A stretch of DNA of 64,000 bases from Heterohyrax brucei. Its lineage: Eukaryota > Chordata > Mammalia > Hyracoidea > Procaviidae. The notes under the pieces were generated by a model. That model did no database searches. It was not told the DNA's origin and saw nothing but the letters and a program-made list of their open reading frames with translations. The stretch covers positions 56,946,001 through 57,010,000 of the forward strand of contig CM053158.1 of assembly GCA_028571685.1 (NCBI GenBank), read 5' to 3'. The position numbers and the translations under genes were made by a program. Below are positions 1-9,694 of the stretch, one piece after another; positions within the stretch are counted from its first letter, which is position 1; every line of letters begins with the position of its first letter.

Positions 1-791
1 TCAGGACCTGCATTTGCTGATGTGAGTAAACTAAAAATGAGAAGAAATAGCTGCAGACATCCATCAGTAATCTAAATGTGTACTGTATAAGAAGGTAGGA
101 AAACTGAAAGTCATCAATAATGAAATGTACCACATAAAGTTCAAAATCCTAGGCATGAGTGAGTTGAAATGGACTGACTAGTGGTTTTGAACCGGACACT
201 TGTATGGTCTGCTGTGCTGGAAATGACAAATTGAAGAGGAGTGGCATTTTATTCATCATCAAAAAGAACATCTCAATATCTGTTCTAAAGACTACTGCTG
301 ATAGTGATAGTATGACAGCTATATGCCTCCAAGGAAGACCAGTTAATGCAATCAGTGTTTGTATTTACATACCAACCACTAATGCCAAAGATGAAAAAGT
401 TGAAAATTTTACAAACTTTGGCAGTCTGAAATTGATGAAATGTACATTCAAGATACACTGATAATTACTAGTGATTGGAGTGTGAATGTTGGAAACAAAA
501 AAGAAGGATTGGTAATTGGAAAACATAGCTTTGGTGATGGAAATGACACAGGAGATCACATGATAAAATTTTGCTAGACCAAGGACTTCTTCATGGCAAA
601 TACTGTTACTCAACAATGTAAAGGTGAGTATACACATGGACCTCACCAGATGGAATATAGAGAAATGAATTCAGCTACATCTTTGGAAAGCTCAGTACCT
701 TCAGTCAGAAGATGGCCAGGGTCTGCTATAGAACAGTTCTTCAATTGCTCGTGGAAATTCAAGTTGAAGCTGAAGAAAAATGTCATAGGTT

Positions 792-1130
792 GAATTATGT
801 CTCCCCAAAAATGTACGTAGGCAATTTGACTTGACCATGATTCCCAGTACTGTATTAATTGTCCTCTATTTTGTGATTGTAATTTTCATATATATTGTAA
901 ATCCTAAACTGTGCCTGTGGTTAATAGAGAGCCAAATTGGATTCTGTTAAAGACGGTTAGGGTGAGACTGTAACACCATTATTAAAGTCACATCCCTCGT
1001 CCAGCGTAAAGGGAGTTTCTTGGGATGTGGCTTGCATCAACTTTTATCTCTTAAGAGGTGAAAAGGAAAGGGAAGAGAGCAGCGTATGGTGACCTCATAC
1101 CATCAAAAAAGCCACATTGGGAGTAGAGGA
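792..1130 (+). mobile_element. Solo LTR-like element, partial
   Basis: The start ('ttgaattatgtctccccaaaaatg', given here only as its first bases, then 'ccatgattcccag') is the reverse complement of the ends of the elements at 60223-61374 and 54970-55551, and the internal sequence tracks them through 'aaagggagtttc' to about 1110. It splits the RTE endonuclease region. The 3' boundary is unclear and may extend to about 1200. The ERVL-MaLR assignment is an inference from the start pattern and from the TG...CA ends and 5-bp duplication of the copy at 60223. Confidence 0.6.
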
Positions 1131-1754
1131 CTTGCTTAGCTTTTCTCAAGCAGAAAGAACTGAGAAAAAAAATTCAGTTCTTAGGTTGCAGTTTTGAAGG
1201 ATTCTGTGGATAAAATACTGAATGATGTAAGACTCAGTGTATCAAAAGGAATCAGTCAACATGCAGCCATTTCAGGAGGCAGCATATGATAAGGAACTGA
1301 TGGTGTCGAAGGACTAAGTCCAAGCTGCAAGAAAGACACTGACAAGAAACAGGGCTCCAGGAATCCACAAAATATAAGCTAAGATGTTTCAACAAATGGA
1401 TGTGATGCTTGAGGTGCTCACTTATCTATGCCAAGAGATTCGGAAGACTGTTACCTGATCAGCGTACTGAAAGGGACCCATACCTCTGCCCATTCCAAAG
1501 AAAGGTGGTCCAACCGAATGAGGAAGTTATCAAACTATATCATTAATTTCTCAGTAAAATTTTGCAGATGATAATTCAACTACCAGTGCAGCAGTCCATT
1601 GACAGAAAACTGCTAGAACTTCAAACCAGATTTAGAAGAGGATATTGAACAAGAGATATCATTGCTGATGTCAGATAGGTAATGGTGATAACAGGGAACA
1701 CCAGAAGGCTGTGTACCTGTGCTCTACTGACTATGCAGATTGTGGGTAAGACAG

Positions 1755-2263
1755 TGTCTTAGTCATTTAGTGCTGCTGTAAGAGAAATGCCACTGGTAGA
1801 TGGCTTTAACAAGAAGTTTATTGTTTCACAGTAGGCAAGAAGTCCACATTCAGGGTGTCAGCCATGAGGGAAGGCTGTCTCTGTTTCTTGGCTCTGGTGG
1901 AAGCTCCTTGTCACCAGTCTTCCCCTGCTCAAGGAGCTTCTCAGCACTGGAACCCAGGCCCTAGAGGACGCACTATTCTCCTGGCTCATTTCTAAGGGTA
2001 TGAGGTCCTCATGTCTGTCCATTTGCTTCTGTCTTTTGTATCTGAAAAGACACTGATTTATGACACAACCTAATACTGTAGATTGAATCCTGCCAGGTTA
2101 CCATGATGGCAGCTAATTCTACCTCATTGACATTGTAGAGATAGGATTTACAATACATACGACAATCACATCAGATGACAAAATGGTGGCCAGTCATACA
2201 GTGCTGGGAATCATGGCCTAGCCAAGTTGACACAAGTGTTTGGGGGACAAAATTAAATCCATA
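1755..2263 (-). mobile_element. Solo LTR (MaLR-like), minus orientation
   Basis: It begins 'tgtcttagtcatttagtgct' and ends in 'gggaatcatggcctagccaa' followed by a run like 'gacaaaattaaatccat'. These ends match those at 19010, 54970 and 60223. It interrupts the RTE reverse transcriptase region, which resumes near 2265. Confidence 0.7.
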
Positions 2264-2744
2264 ACTCACTGCAAATAATGTAAATTCCACAACACTTTAT
2301 TGTGCTCACAGAGAATCTGTGCTTAGATGAAGAGGCAGTCATTCTTACAGAACAAGAAGGTACTTTGTAATTTAAAATCAGGAAAGCTGTCTGTCAGGGT
2401 TGTGTCTTTTCAGTGTATTTATTCAGTTTGTATGGTGAGCAAATAATCTGAAAAGCTGGACTATATGCAGAAGAATGAGGCATCAGAATTGGAGGAAGAC
2501 TCATTAACAACCTGCAGTATGCTAATAACAGCCTTGATTGTTAAAAGCAAAGAGGACTTTAAGATGAAAGATTGTAGCTTTCTCTATGGATTATACTGTA
2601 ACCTAAAGAAATCAAAACTCCTCATAACAGGATTAACAAGCAGCATTGAAATAAGCTGGGAAAATACTAAAGTTGTGAAGGATTTCATTTCACCTGGGTT
2701 CACAACCAGTGTCCATGAAAGCAGCAGTCAATAAATTACATTGC

Positions 2745-3590
2745 CTAGACTAAACCAAAAGCTAAATGGTTCCCTAAATATAACTCAGCAGTGTGGAGGA
2801 CAAACTAGCAGGTTTAGGGGTCTGAGAGCCATGGTTTTGGGGAACATCTTTGTCACTTGGCATAACAAAGTTTATTAGGAAAATATTCTGCATCCCGCTT
2901 TAGTAAGTGTCGTCTGTGGTCTTAAAAGCTAGCAAGCAGCCATCTAAAGAGCATCGGTTGATCCCAACCTGCGTGGCACAGAGAGCCATGAAAGACATCA
3001 AAGAGAAGGAAAATATGAGCTCCAGAGACAGAGAGGACCACATAGTCCAGAGACTGTATTCAGCCTGAGACGACAAGCACTAGTTGGTGCAGCCCCCACC
3101 GACCAGTGACTGCTCTGACTGGGAATACAACATGGAATCCCTGACACAGTAAGAGAAAAACAAGCTTGCAGAACTTGAAAGCTATTAAAAACACCAGACT
3201 TAGTGGTCCAGCAAACTGGAGGGTCTCTGTTAGCGATGGCCCCTGGACTCTCTGTTAGCCCAGAACTGAAACCACTCCTGAAGCCAACTCTTCAGACAAA
3301 GATTGGACTGGGCTATTAGCCATAAAATACTTAGTGAAGAGTATGCTTTGGGGCGTAAAGTAGACACATAGTCTTAACTAGGTGACTCCTGTCCAGAGAT
3401 GGGATCAGAGGGCAGAGGGGGACAAGAGATAGTTGAATGGATTTAGGAAATACAGGGTGGAGAGGAAGAGTGTGCTGTCAGAGGGTGGAGAGGACTGTTA
3501 CAGTTACACAGAAATGTGTGTGTGGGTTTTTATATGAAAAGTTGACTTAGATTGTAAATGTTTACTTAAAGCATAATAAAATACTAAAAT
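2745..3590 (+). mobile_element. L1 3' UTR fragment, 5'-truncated
   Basis: The sequence parallels the L1 3' end at 17380-18190: 'ccatctaaagagcatc', 'gagagccatg', 'tagtccagagact' and a terminal 'cataataaaatac' polyadenylation region. It sits between the RTE reverse transcriptase region and the RTE 3' end, so it inserted after the RTE. Confidence 0.8.
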
Positions 3591-4110
3591 CAGATTGCAC
3601 CAGGAAATCTGTTGCAAGAGATCTCTTTAAAGTGGAAAAAATAAAGATGCCCTTGTAAAGACTAAAGTGTACCTGAACCAAACCGTGATGTTTTCAGTTG
3701 GCTCACGTGCATGCAGATGCTGGACAGTAAACAAGGCCGACTGAAGAACTTAGGCTTTGGAGTCATGACCCTGGGGAAGAGTGTTGACTATACCACAGAG
3801 ACTACTGGAATGATGAACAAATTTGTCTTGGAAGAAGGACAGAGTGGTCCTTGGACACGATAATGGTGATACTTTGTCTGAGGTACTTTGGACACATTAT
3901 CAAGAGGGAGGCAGAGGACATCTTTCTTGGTAAAGTAGAGGATCAGTGAAAAAGAGGAAGGTACTCAAGGATGTAGATTGACACAGTGGCTGTAACAGTG
4001 GGCTCAAACGTAACAGCGACTGTGAGATGGTGCAGCACTGGGCAGTGTCCTGTTCTGCTGTATATGGGGTTGCTCGGAGTCACAAGTGACTCAGCAGTAG
4101 CTAAAAAACC

Positions 4111-4466
4111 ACATTATGTCTTTCTGAAAAGGAACTGCAGGCAACTTAATTACTAAGTACTTTAGTGAAAATATGTGGACAGAACAGAGCTGTATTTAGG
4201 CTTCATCACTGAAATTTGCGTTTGTTTCAAGCACAGGTAAATTATTTTTTGTTTCAGTTCTCACTGGTACTTTTTGAGGTATTTTCTATATGCCAAGCTT
4301 AGACACCGTCTTCATGTGTTTAAGATAAATTCTCTGCCTGTGAGAAGAATCCAATGAGTTATAATGTTCTAGAATTTCTTTGGAATTTCCAGGGCCCTGG
4401 AAAGCTCCATGCATACCATGTAGCTTGGCCGTTACACAAGTAAACAGTATTTCAGTAACAGATTGT
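4111..4466. other. Spacer between the two opposed RTE copies
   Basis: No gene is visible. A short stretch near 4283-4335 faintly resembles the end of a MIR/L2 ('tatatgccaagcttagacacc'), but it is too diverged to call. Confidence 0.4.
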
Positions 4467-6480
4467 TGTTAGGTGCTGTCCACATGGTAATGACTTATAG
4501 TGACTGGATGTACAACAGAATGGAACACTGCCTGGTCCTCTGCTGTCCTCGCAGTCATTGATACCCTTGAGCCCATCATTGCAGCCACTGTGTCCACACA
4601 TGTTGTTGAGAGTCTTCCTCTTTCTTGCTAACCATCTACTTTACCAAGCATGATGTCCTTCTCGAGGGACTGATCCCTCCTGATGACATGTCTGAAAGTG
4701 TTTGAGTTGTAGTATTGCCATCCTTCCCTTGCTTCTAAGGAGCATTCTGGTTTTATTTCTTCTAAGCAAGATTTGTTTGCCCTTTTGGCAGCCCATGATG
4801 CATTCACTCTCTTCATTTAAGGCGTCACTTCTTCTTTGATCTTCTTATTTTCCAGCTTTTGATATGCATGTGAGGCAATTGGAAACACCATGGGTTGGAT
4901 CAGCTCTTTGCACATATCCTTGTAATATTTTACCTTGTCTTTTTGAGCTGCCTCTTGAAGTCTTTGTTCAGTTCTTTTACTTCATCATTTCTTCCTTTTG
5001 CTTTAACTGTTTGGTGTTGAACAGCAAGTTAAGTTTGGTCTTTTCTTTGTTTCCTGTCTTTAATGATTTTTTGCTTCCTTCACACATGATATCTTCGATG
5101 TCATTCCACAGCCTGTGTGGTCTTGGCCATTGCATGAAATCTATTCTTGAGATAGTCTCTAAACTCAAGTGGGACATTCTCATTGTTGTATGTTGGCTCT
5201 TGTGAACTTGTTCTAATTTTCTGTAGTTTCAAGGTGAACTTGCATATGAGAAGTTGGTGGTCTGTGCCTTGTTTTGACTGATAATATTGAGCTTTTCCAT
5301 TGTTTTTTTCCACAGATGTAGTATTTGATTCGTGTGTATCCCATCTGGTGAGGTCTGTGTGTATAGTTGCCATTGTTGTTGGTGGAAAAAGGTATTTGCA
5401 CTGAAGGAGTCATTGGTCTCGCATGTTCTATTAATTTTGTACTACAGAAGATGGTAAAACTCTTCCATGTCTTCACCTTTGGCGTTTGTGGTTCATATGT
5501 GCATTTGAATAATATATATTAACATGCCTTCCTTGTAGGTGTGTGGATATTAGCCTGTCACTGACAACATTGTACTTCAGGATAGATCTTGAAATGTTCT
5601 TTTTGATGATGAATGCCACACCATTCTTCTTCAAGATTTTCTTGTTCCATAGTATGGCCAATATGGGTCCATTTTAGCTCACTAATGCTTAGGATATTGA
5701 TGATTTCTAGTTTTTCATATATTCATACTTCATATATTCCACTTTCTGATTATTAAATGAGTATTTGTTTCTGTTTCTTCTCTTATTGTTTCACATCAGC
5801 AAATGAAGGTCTCAAAAGTGTCACTCCATCTGATTCATCCACATCATTAAGGTCGACTCTGCTTTGAGGAGGCAGCTATTCCCCAGTCGTCTTCTGGAGT
5901 ATTTGCCTCTGTTTCTTCTCTTACTGTTTCACATCAGCAAATGAAGGTCTCAAAAGTGTCACTCCTTCTGATTCATCCACATCATTAAGGTCGACTCTGC
6001 TTTGAGGAGGCAGCTATTCCCCAGTCGTCTTCTGGAGTATTTGCCTCTGTTTCTTCTCTTACTGTTTCACATCAGCAAATGAAGGTCTCAAAAGTGTCAC
6101 TCCATCTGATTCATCCACATCATTAAGGTCGACTCTGCTTTGAGGAGGCAGCTATTCCCCAGTCGTCTTCTGAGAGCCTTCCAACCTGTGAGACTCATTT
6201 TATGGCCCTGTATCTGACAGTGATCCTCTGCTATTCATAAAGTTTCCCAGGGTAATTCTTTTGAGAAGAAGACTGCTGGGTCCTTCTTCCTAGTCTGTCT
6301 TAGTCTACAAGTTCATCTGAAACCTGTCCGTCATGGATGGCCCTGCTGGTATTTTAATATGGGTGGCAGAGCTTCCAGCATCACGACAACATGAAAACCC
6401 CTACAGTATGACAGACTGATAAGAGGGCTGGGGGGAAAGCCCTGGACACCTCAAATTTATGCTCTGTGTCAGACTGCACT
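4467..6480 (-). mobile_element. RTE (BovB-like) LINE, minus orientation, internally deleted
   Basis: From 4467 the sequence is the reverse complement of the RTE 3' end (for example 'accatctactttaccaagcatgatg'-like text at 4630-4655, opposite to 'ttggtaaagtagagg' at 3929). Near 4820-4860 it jumps to the endonuclease region, which continues to about 5700. Most of the reverse transcriptase is therefore missing. Three tandem 138-bp units follow (5761-6174), and then a 5' leader to about 6480. With the copy at 1-4110 it forms a long inverted repeat. Confidence 0.82.
5761..6174 (-). repeat. Three 138-bp tandem units in the RTE 5' region
   Basis: Units start at 5761, 5899 and 6037, each opening with 'gtatttg' and closing near 'cagtcgtcttctg'. 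Copies 2 and 3 differ at only a few visible bases (for example 'cactccttctg' versus 'cactccatctg'); copy 1 has a few more changes near its start. The period was measured directly. The repeat sits at the element's 5' end, where LINE promoters lie, so a promoter-monomer role is possible but not shown. Confidence 0.95.
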
Positions 6481-6521
6481 GCCTTCCACCACTGCCATTC
6501 ACAGAAACTGCCAGGAGGCTG

Positions 6522-7285
6522 TCTTAGTTTCGTAGTGCTTTTGTATTAGAAATACCACAAGTGGTATCTTAAAGAGTAAAAATTGATCTTTCCATAGGTC
6601 TGGAGACTACAAGTCCAAATCAGAGTGCTGGCTACTCCAGCACTTTCTGTGTAGTTAATCCTGAACATTCCTTGGTTCCTTGGCTTTTAGAAGATCCTTA
6701 CAGAGCATCTGTCTTTCCCCAGTGTGTGTCTGTATCTGTGCCTGATCTGCCTTATTTTTATAACTCAAAAGTGGTTAGATTTAGAGGTAATCAAAGGTGA
6801 TTAGATTTAGAACCCACTTTACTCAGTAGTTCTTGGCAGAATTCTCAGGTTATGTGCTGGACATACATGTTGGATTCATGGCCAATACCCCTCGTATGCA
6901 GTCAGTGTCTGCCTGTCATTAGAGTCCTTCATGTTGCTCTGAAGCTGAACCAGTTTCAGTAGAGCTTCCCAACTAAGACAGACCAGGAAGAAAGGGCTTG
7001 CTGGTAATGTACTTTCAAAAATCAGACCGTGAAATCTTTACGTATGACAGTGGTTTGCTCTCTAACTGACCAAGGTGATGGAGCAGGACTGGGCAGTGTT
7101 CCCTTTATTGTGAGCTGGGGTTGCCAGGAGTCAGGGACCAAATCCTTGGCAGTCAACAACTATTCATGTATGATCTAATTTTAACACAACAAAGAGAACC
7201 TTATTTCTAAGCAAAATTACATCTACAGGTGTGAGAGTGAGAATTTCAACACATTTTGAGGGACACAGTTTAATCTGTGGCTGAG
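6522..7285 (-). mobile_element. Old MaLR-like LTR, minus orientation, interrupted
   Basis: It opens 'gtcttagtttcgtagtgct' followed by 'agaaataccacaagtgg' and closes with 'gagggacacagtttaatctg'. These ends parallel the other LTRs here, but the interior differs, suggesting an older subfamily. The segment 6905-7175 is a separate RTE-derived insertion. Confidence 0.6.
6905..7175 (+). mobile_element. Short RTE derivative: 5' leader joined to 3' tail
   Basis: Bases around 6976-7070 ('actaagacagaccaggaaga' onward) match the reverse complement of the RTE leader at 6180-6305. Bases 7081-7140 ('gcaggactgggcagtgtt...ggggttgccaggagtcag') match the RTE 3' end at 4035-4085. All coding sequence between is absent. 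This is a non-autonomous, SINE-sized deletion product sitting inside the LTR at 6522-7285. Confidence 0.65.
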
Positions 7286-7741
7286 GTGTGTCAAATAATC
7301 ATCTACTTACCATCAGTTTTCTGACTGGTTGGTTTTGGTGTGTTTGTGCATCACTCACATTCTCAGCTCACCTTTTACAAGTGTGGCTCCTTTGCTTTGT
7401 AACCTATGGATGAAGCTAAACATACTCTTTTTATTTTTCTGTTGTTTTTAAGGTGGGGATTGTTGGATTTTATCAGAAATGATGTTGCTATTATTTGATA
7501 AAATTTTTACAAAGGAATTTGTTAATATCATTTTGCCCTTTGACTTTCTTTTCAAGACAGATAATGGCTTATTGGTAGTACATTTTAGACATTACTTCAA
7601 CTTGATACTTATGCAAGGTTACTGTAATACATAAGATGCAGTTTAAGAACAGGTTATATTAATGGTGACTCTCTCAGGTTACTGCACTTAACTGTGGTGC
7701 AGGAATGGTAATCTCATTAAATGCGTAATGAATATAATTAC
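7286..7741. other. Intron 1 sequence without recognised genes
   Basis: AT-rich intronic DNA. I see no exon, SINE head or LINE coding remnant. Confidence 0.5.
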
Positions 7742-7883
7742 CTTTTGCTGTCAAATCAGTTCTGACTTACAGTGAGCCTATAGGACAGAGGTTTCCAAGG
7801 AGCAGCTGGTGGATTCTGAGTGCTGACTTTTTGGTTGAAAGCGAAGCTCGTAATCACTGTGCCGGCAGGACTCCATGATTGTA
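7742..7883 (-). mobile_element. AfroSINE, minus orientation
   Basis: It opens with the reversed tail ('tgctgtcaaatcagttctga', then 'tataggacagag') and ends with the reversed tRNA-like head ('cactgtgccggcaggactcc'). Confidence 0.85.
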
Positions 7884-8669
7884 CCTCAGCTTCATTAAAA
7901 ATTAGGGGAAAGAAATAGTTTGGTTTGTGGCCCAGAAACCTGAAAGGTTAAAAACAAAACAAACAAACAAAAAAACCCAAAAACTCCTAAATGCTTTCTA
8001 GTGACTTAATTGTACATTCAGTTATTAAAGCAATTCTGTGAGCTTTATTTGGTGGGGGTGGGGACTAGCTATATCCTGTTTAATAGAATCCTGATCACTT
8101 TTTAGAATAATTTATTGCTGCAAAAATAGTAGAGATCTGTGTACCCACTGTCCAGCTTCCCTCAGTGGTGATGTCTTACAAAGCTGTGGTACAATATCAG
8201 AACCAGGAAAATGACATTGATACTTTCCTGTTAAGTAGACTACAGGCCTTATTCAGTTCTCACTATTTTGTAAGACTTGCCTTCCATTATGAGTATATAT
8301 AGTTGTCTTTAACATTTAAAAAAATATGTAGTTTTTAAATCGTGGCCCATAGCATTTGTCATTACAATAATTTCCACATTTATAGTTTACTGACATGAGA
8401 TAACGTTCATTGTGTTGTTCAGCTAGTGCAATTCCTAGATTTTTCATCACCCTTAGCAGCAGCTCAATGTCTTGTAAGTGTCCTTTACATTGTTTTGTTT
8501 AAAAAAATAATTAAGCATGAAGAGTCTATAGACTTGCTCGCTTTTTACCTCTCTAAAACGTTTGTTGCTCATTACCAGTTGAAAATACCTATGAAACTGG
8601 CCCTATAGGTTGACTGTTATTTTTCCGGTTATTAATAAATGCTGTTCCCCTCTCTCCCAATTTCTCTAG
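7884..8669. other. 3' part of SUCLG2 intron 1
   Basis: Low-copy AT-rich intron leading to the exon. It contains A-rich runs near 7950-7985 and a polypyrimidine tract at 8643-8667 just before the acceptor. A candidate branch point is 'ttaat' at 8632-8636, with the branch adenosine near 8635, about 34 bases from the AG. No other feature is supported. Confidence 0.6.
8643..8669 (+). promoter_or_regulatory. Splice acceptor of SUCLG2 exon 2
   Basis: A pyrimidine-rich run ('ccctctctcccaatttctct') is followed by AG at 8668-8669. The first exon codon, GCA, follows in phase 0. Confidence 0.9.
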
Positions 8670-8811
8670 GCATTTCAGTTAACCTCTCGAAGATGGCTGA
8701 ACCTGCAGGAATACCAGAGCAAGAAACTCATGTCTGACAACGGAGTGAAAGTTCAAAGATTCTTTGTGGCAGACACGGCGAATGAGGCACTTGAGGCAGC
8801 TAAGAGACTAA
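8670..8811 (+). CDS. SUCLG2: SUCLG2 exon 2 (succinyl-CoA ligase, GTP-forming, beta subunit)
   Basis: Read in frame from 8670, this exon gives 47 codons plus one base without a stop. It contains NLQEYQSKKLMSDNGV and VQRFFVADTANEALEAAKRL, which I recognise as the start of mature SUCLG2. The paralogue SUCLA2 has a different motif here (NLSLHEYMS), so SUCLG2 is the better match. In the human protein this segment starts near residue 29 and spans the end of the mitochondrial targeting peptide and the first strand and helix of the ATP-grasp domain. The enzyme pairs with SUCLG1 and interconverts succinyl-CoA plus GDP with succinate plus GTP in the TCA cycle. The exon has a strong acceptor and an 'a|gtaagc' donor, starts in phase 0 and ends after the first base of a codon. 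The second residue reads Phe where I recall Val in human. The remaining exons lie outside the window. Confidence 0.95.
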
Positions 8812-8817
8812 GTAAGC
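8812..8817 (+). promoter_or_regulatory. Splice donor of SUCLG2 exon 2
   Basis: GTAAGC follows the last exon base. It splits the next codon after its first base, consistent with Asn (A|AT) as the following residue in SUCLG2. Confidence 0.9.
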
Positions 8818-9269
8818 TAATTAATAACAGGTGAAATGTGCCTTCCCAAATTAGGGAATTCACGAGTAGCAGTTTCCTACTAGTTATGAAACATAACTAG
8901 TGAATTATACTAACAGTGACAGGTACAGTGGAGAACTTTGAACTGAAAAAAACCAAAAAGCCCGATTAGAAAAATTATTATTTTATAGGAAAAAGCAGCA
9001 TATGGGATGTTGTTGCATGGTCATTTTTCTGAATTTGTTTAATCACTGCTTAAGCCAGCTCTCTCAGCTGTGGTTCGGTGGGTGGGAGAAGTATTGTTGA
9101 AGGGTGTAGGGTATCAGTGGGAAGCCTATTGTCGGGTAACTGAAGCCAGAGATTTGGCATCCTTCTTTTAGCCTCTTAGAAATGGTACAGATTTCCCGGA
9201 GGGCCTGGAGGGGAACAAAGCAAAGAGAATGCATTTAGAAGTCAGGTTGAGTTTGATTCACTGTTTTCC
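8818..9269. other. 5' part of SUCLG2 intron 2
   Basis: Intronic sequence with no recognised repeat or exon. Confidence 0.5.
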
Positions 9270-9430
9270 CTTGCACTTCCCAGCTCTGTAACTTGGCATA
9301 AGTGCCTTCTCCTTTCTGCACCTCTGTTTCTGTATCTGTAGATCAAGACTAATAGTGTTTATCTCCCAGTCTGTTGTGAGTCTTTAATGGAGCATGTACA
9401 CATATAAACTGCCTGTTTAGTGGTCAGAAA
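9270..9430 (+). repeat. MIR SINE, diverged
   Basis: The order 'cagctctgtaacttggcataag', then 'cctctgtttctgtatctgtaga', then 'gttgtgagtctttaat' follows the MIR core and tail. It is old and strongly diverged. Confidence 0.6.
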
Positions 9431-9492
9431 TCTAGCCAGTTTCCTTATTTATAGATTGAAAAGTTAGGATCTGCATCCTGCCATCTGTTTTC

Positions 9493-9655
9493 TGGAAACC
9501 CTGGTGGCATAGTGGTTAAGGGCTATAGCAGCTAACCAAAAGATTGGCAGTTGAGGTCCACCAGGTGCTTCTTGGAAACTATGGGGCAGTTCTGCTCTGT
9601 GCCGTGGGTCATTATGAGTCAGAATTGACTCAACAGCACTGGGTGGGTCTCTTTT
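9493..9655 (+). mobile_element. AfroSINE
   Basis: The head 'aaccctggtggcatagtgg' contains an A-box-like segment, 'cagttgaggtccacca' is a decayed B-box, and the tail 'atgagtcagaattgactcaa' is RTE-like. It lies about 680 bases downstream of exon 2. Confidence 0.93.
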
Positions 9656-9694
9656 CCAGTGACCATTCCTTTAGTGGCACACACACTTTGTTCT

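Larger units (their letters stand above)
1..4110 (+). mobile_element. RTE (BovB-like) LINE, near full length, broken and interrupted
   Basis: The element runs from a 5' monomer-like start through an endonuclease region (about 180-790), a linker (about 1200-1755) and a reverse transcriptase region (about 2265-2740) to a 3' end at about 3590-4110. The RT stretch reads like the family pattern 'RQGC..S...F.LY', and the usual YADD catalytic box is decayed to YANN near 2514-2525. The 3' end resembles the BovB/RTE tail: a stretch about a pair of charged repeats, then 'gcagcactgggcagtgt', then 'gttgctcggagtcacaagtgac'. It is interrupted by an LTR (792 onward), a second LTR (1755-2263) and an L1 3' piece (about 2745-3590). 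Many frame breaks show it is dead. The 5' end may lie outside the window. Confidence 0.85.

Noticed and set aside
5761-6174. CRISPR-like array of three direct repeats.
   Set aside because: The 138-bp units are contiguous with no spacers and belong to an RTE LINE in mammalian DNA.
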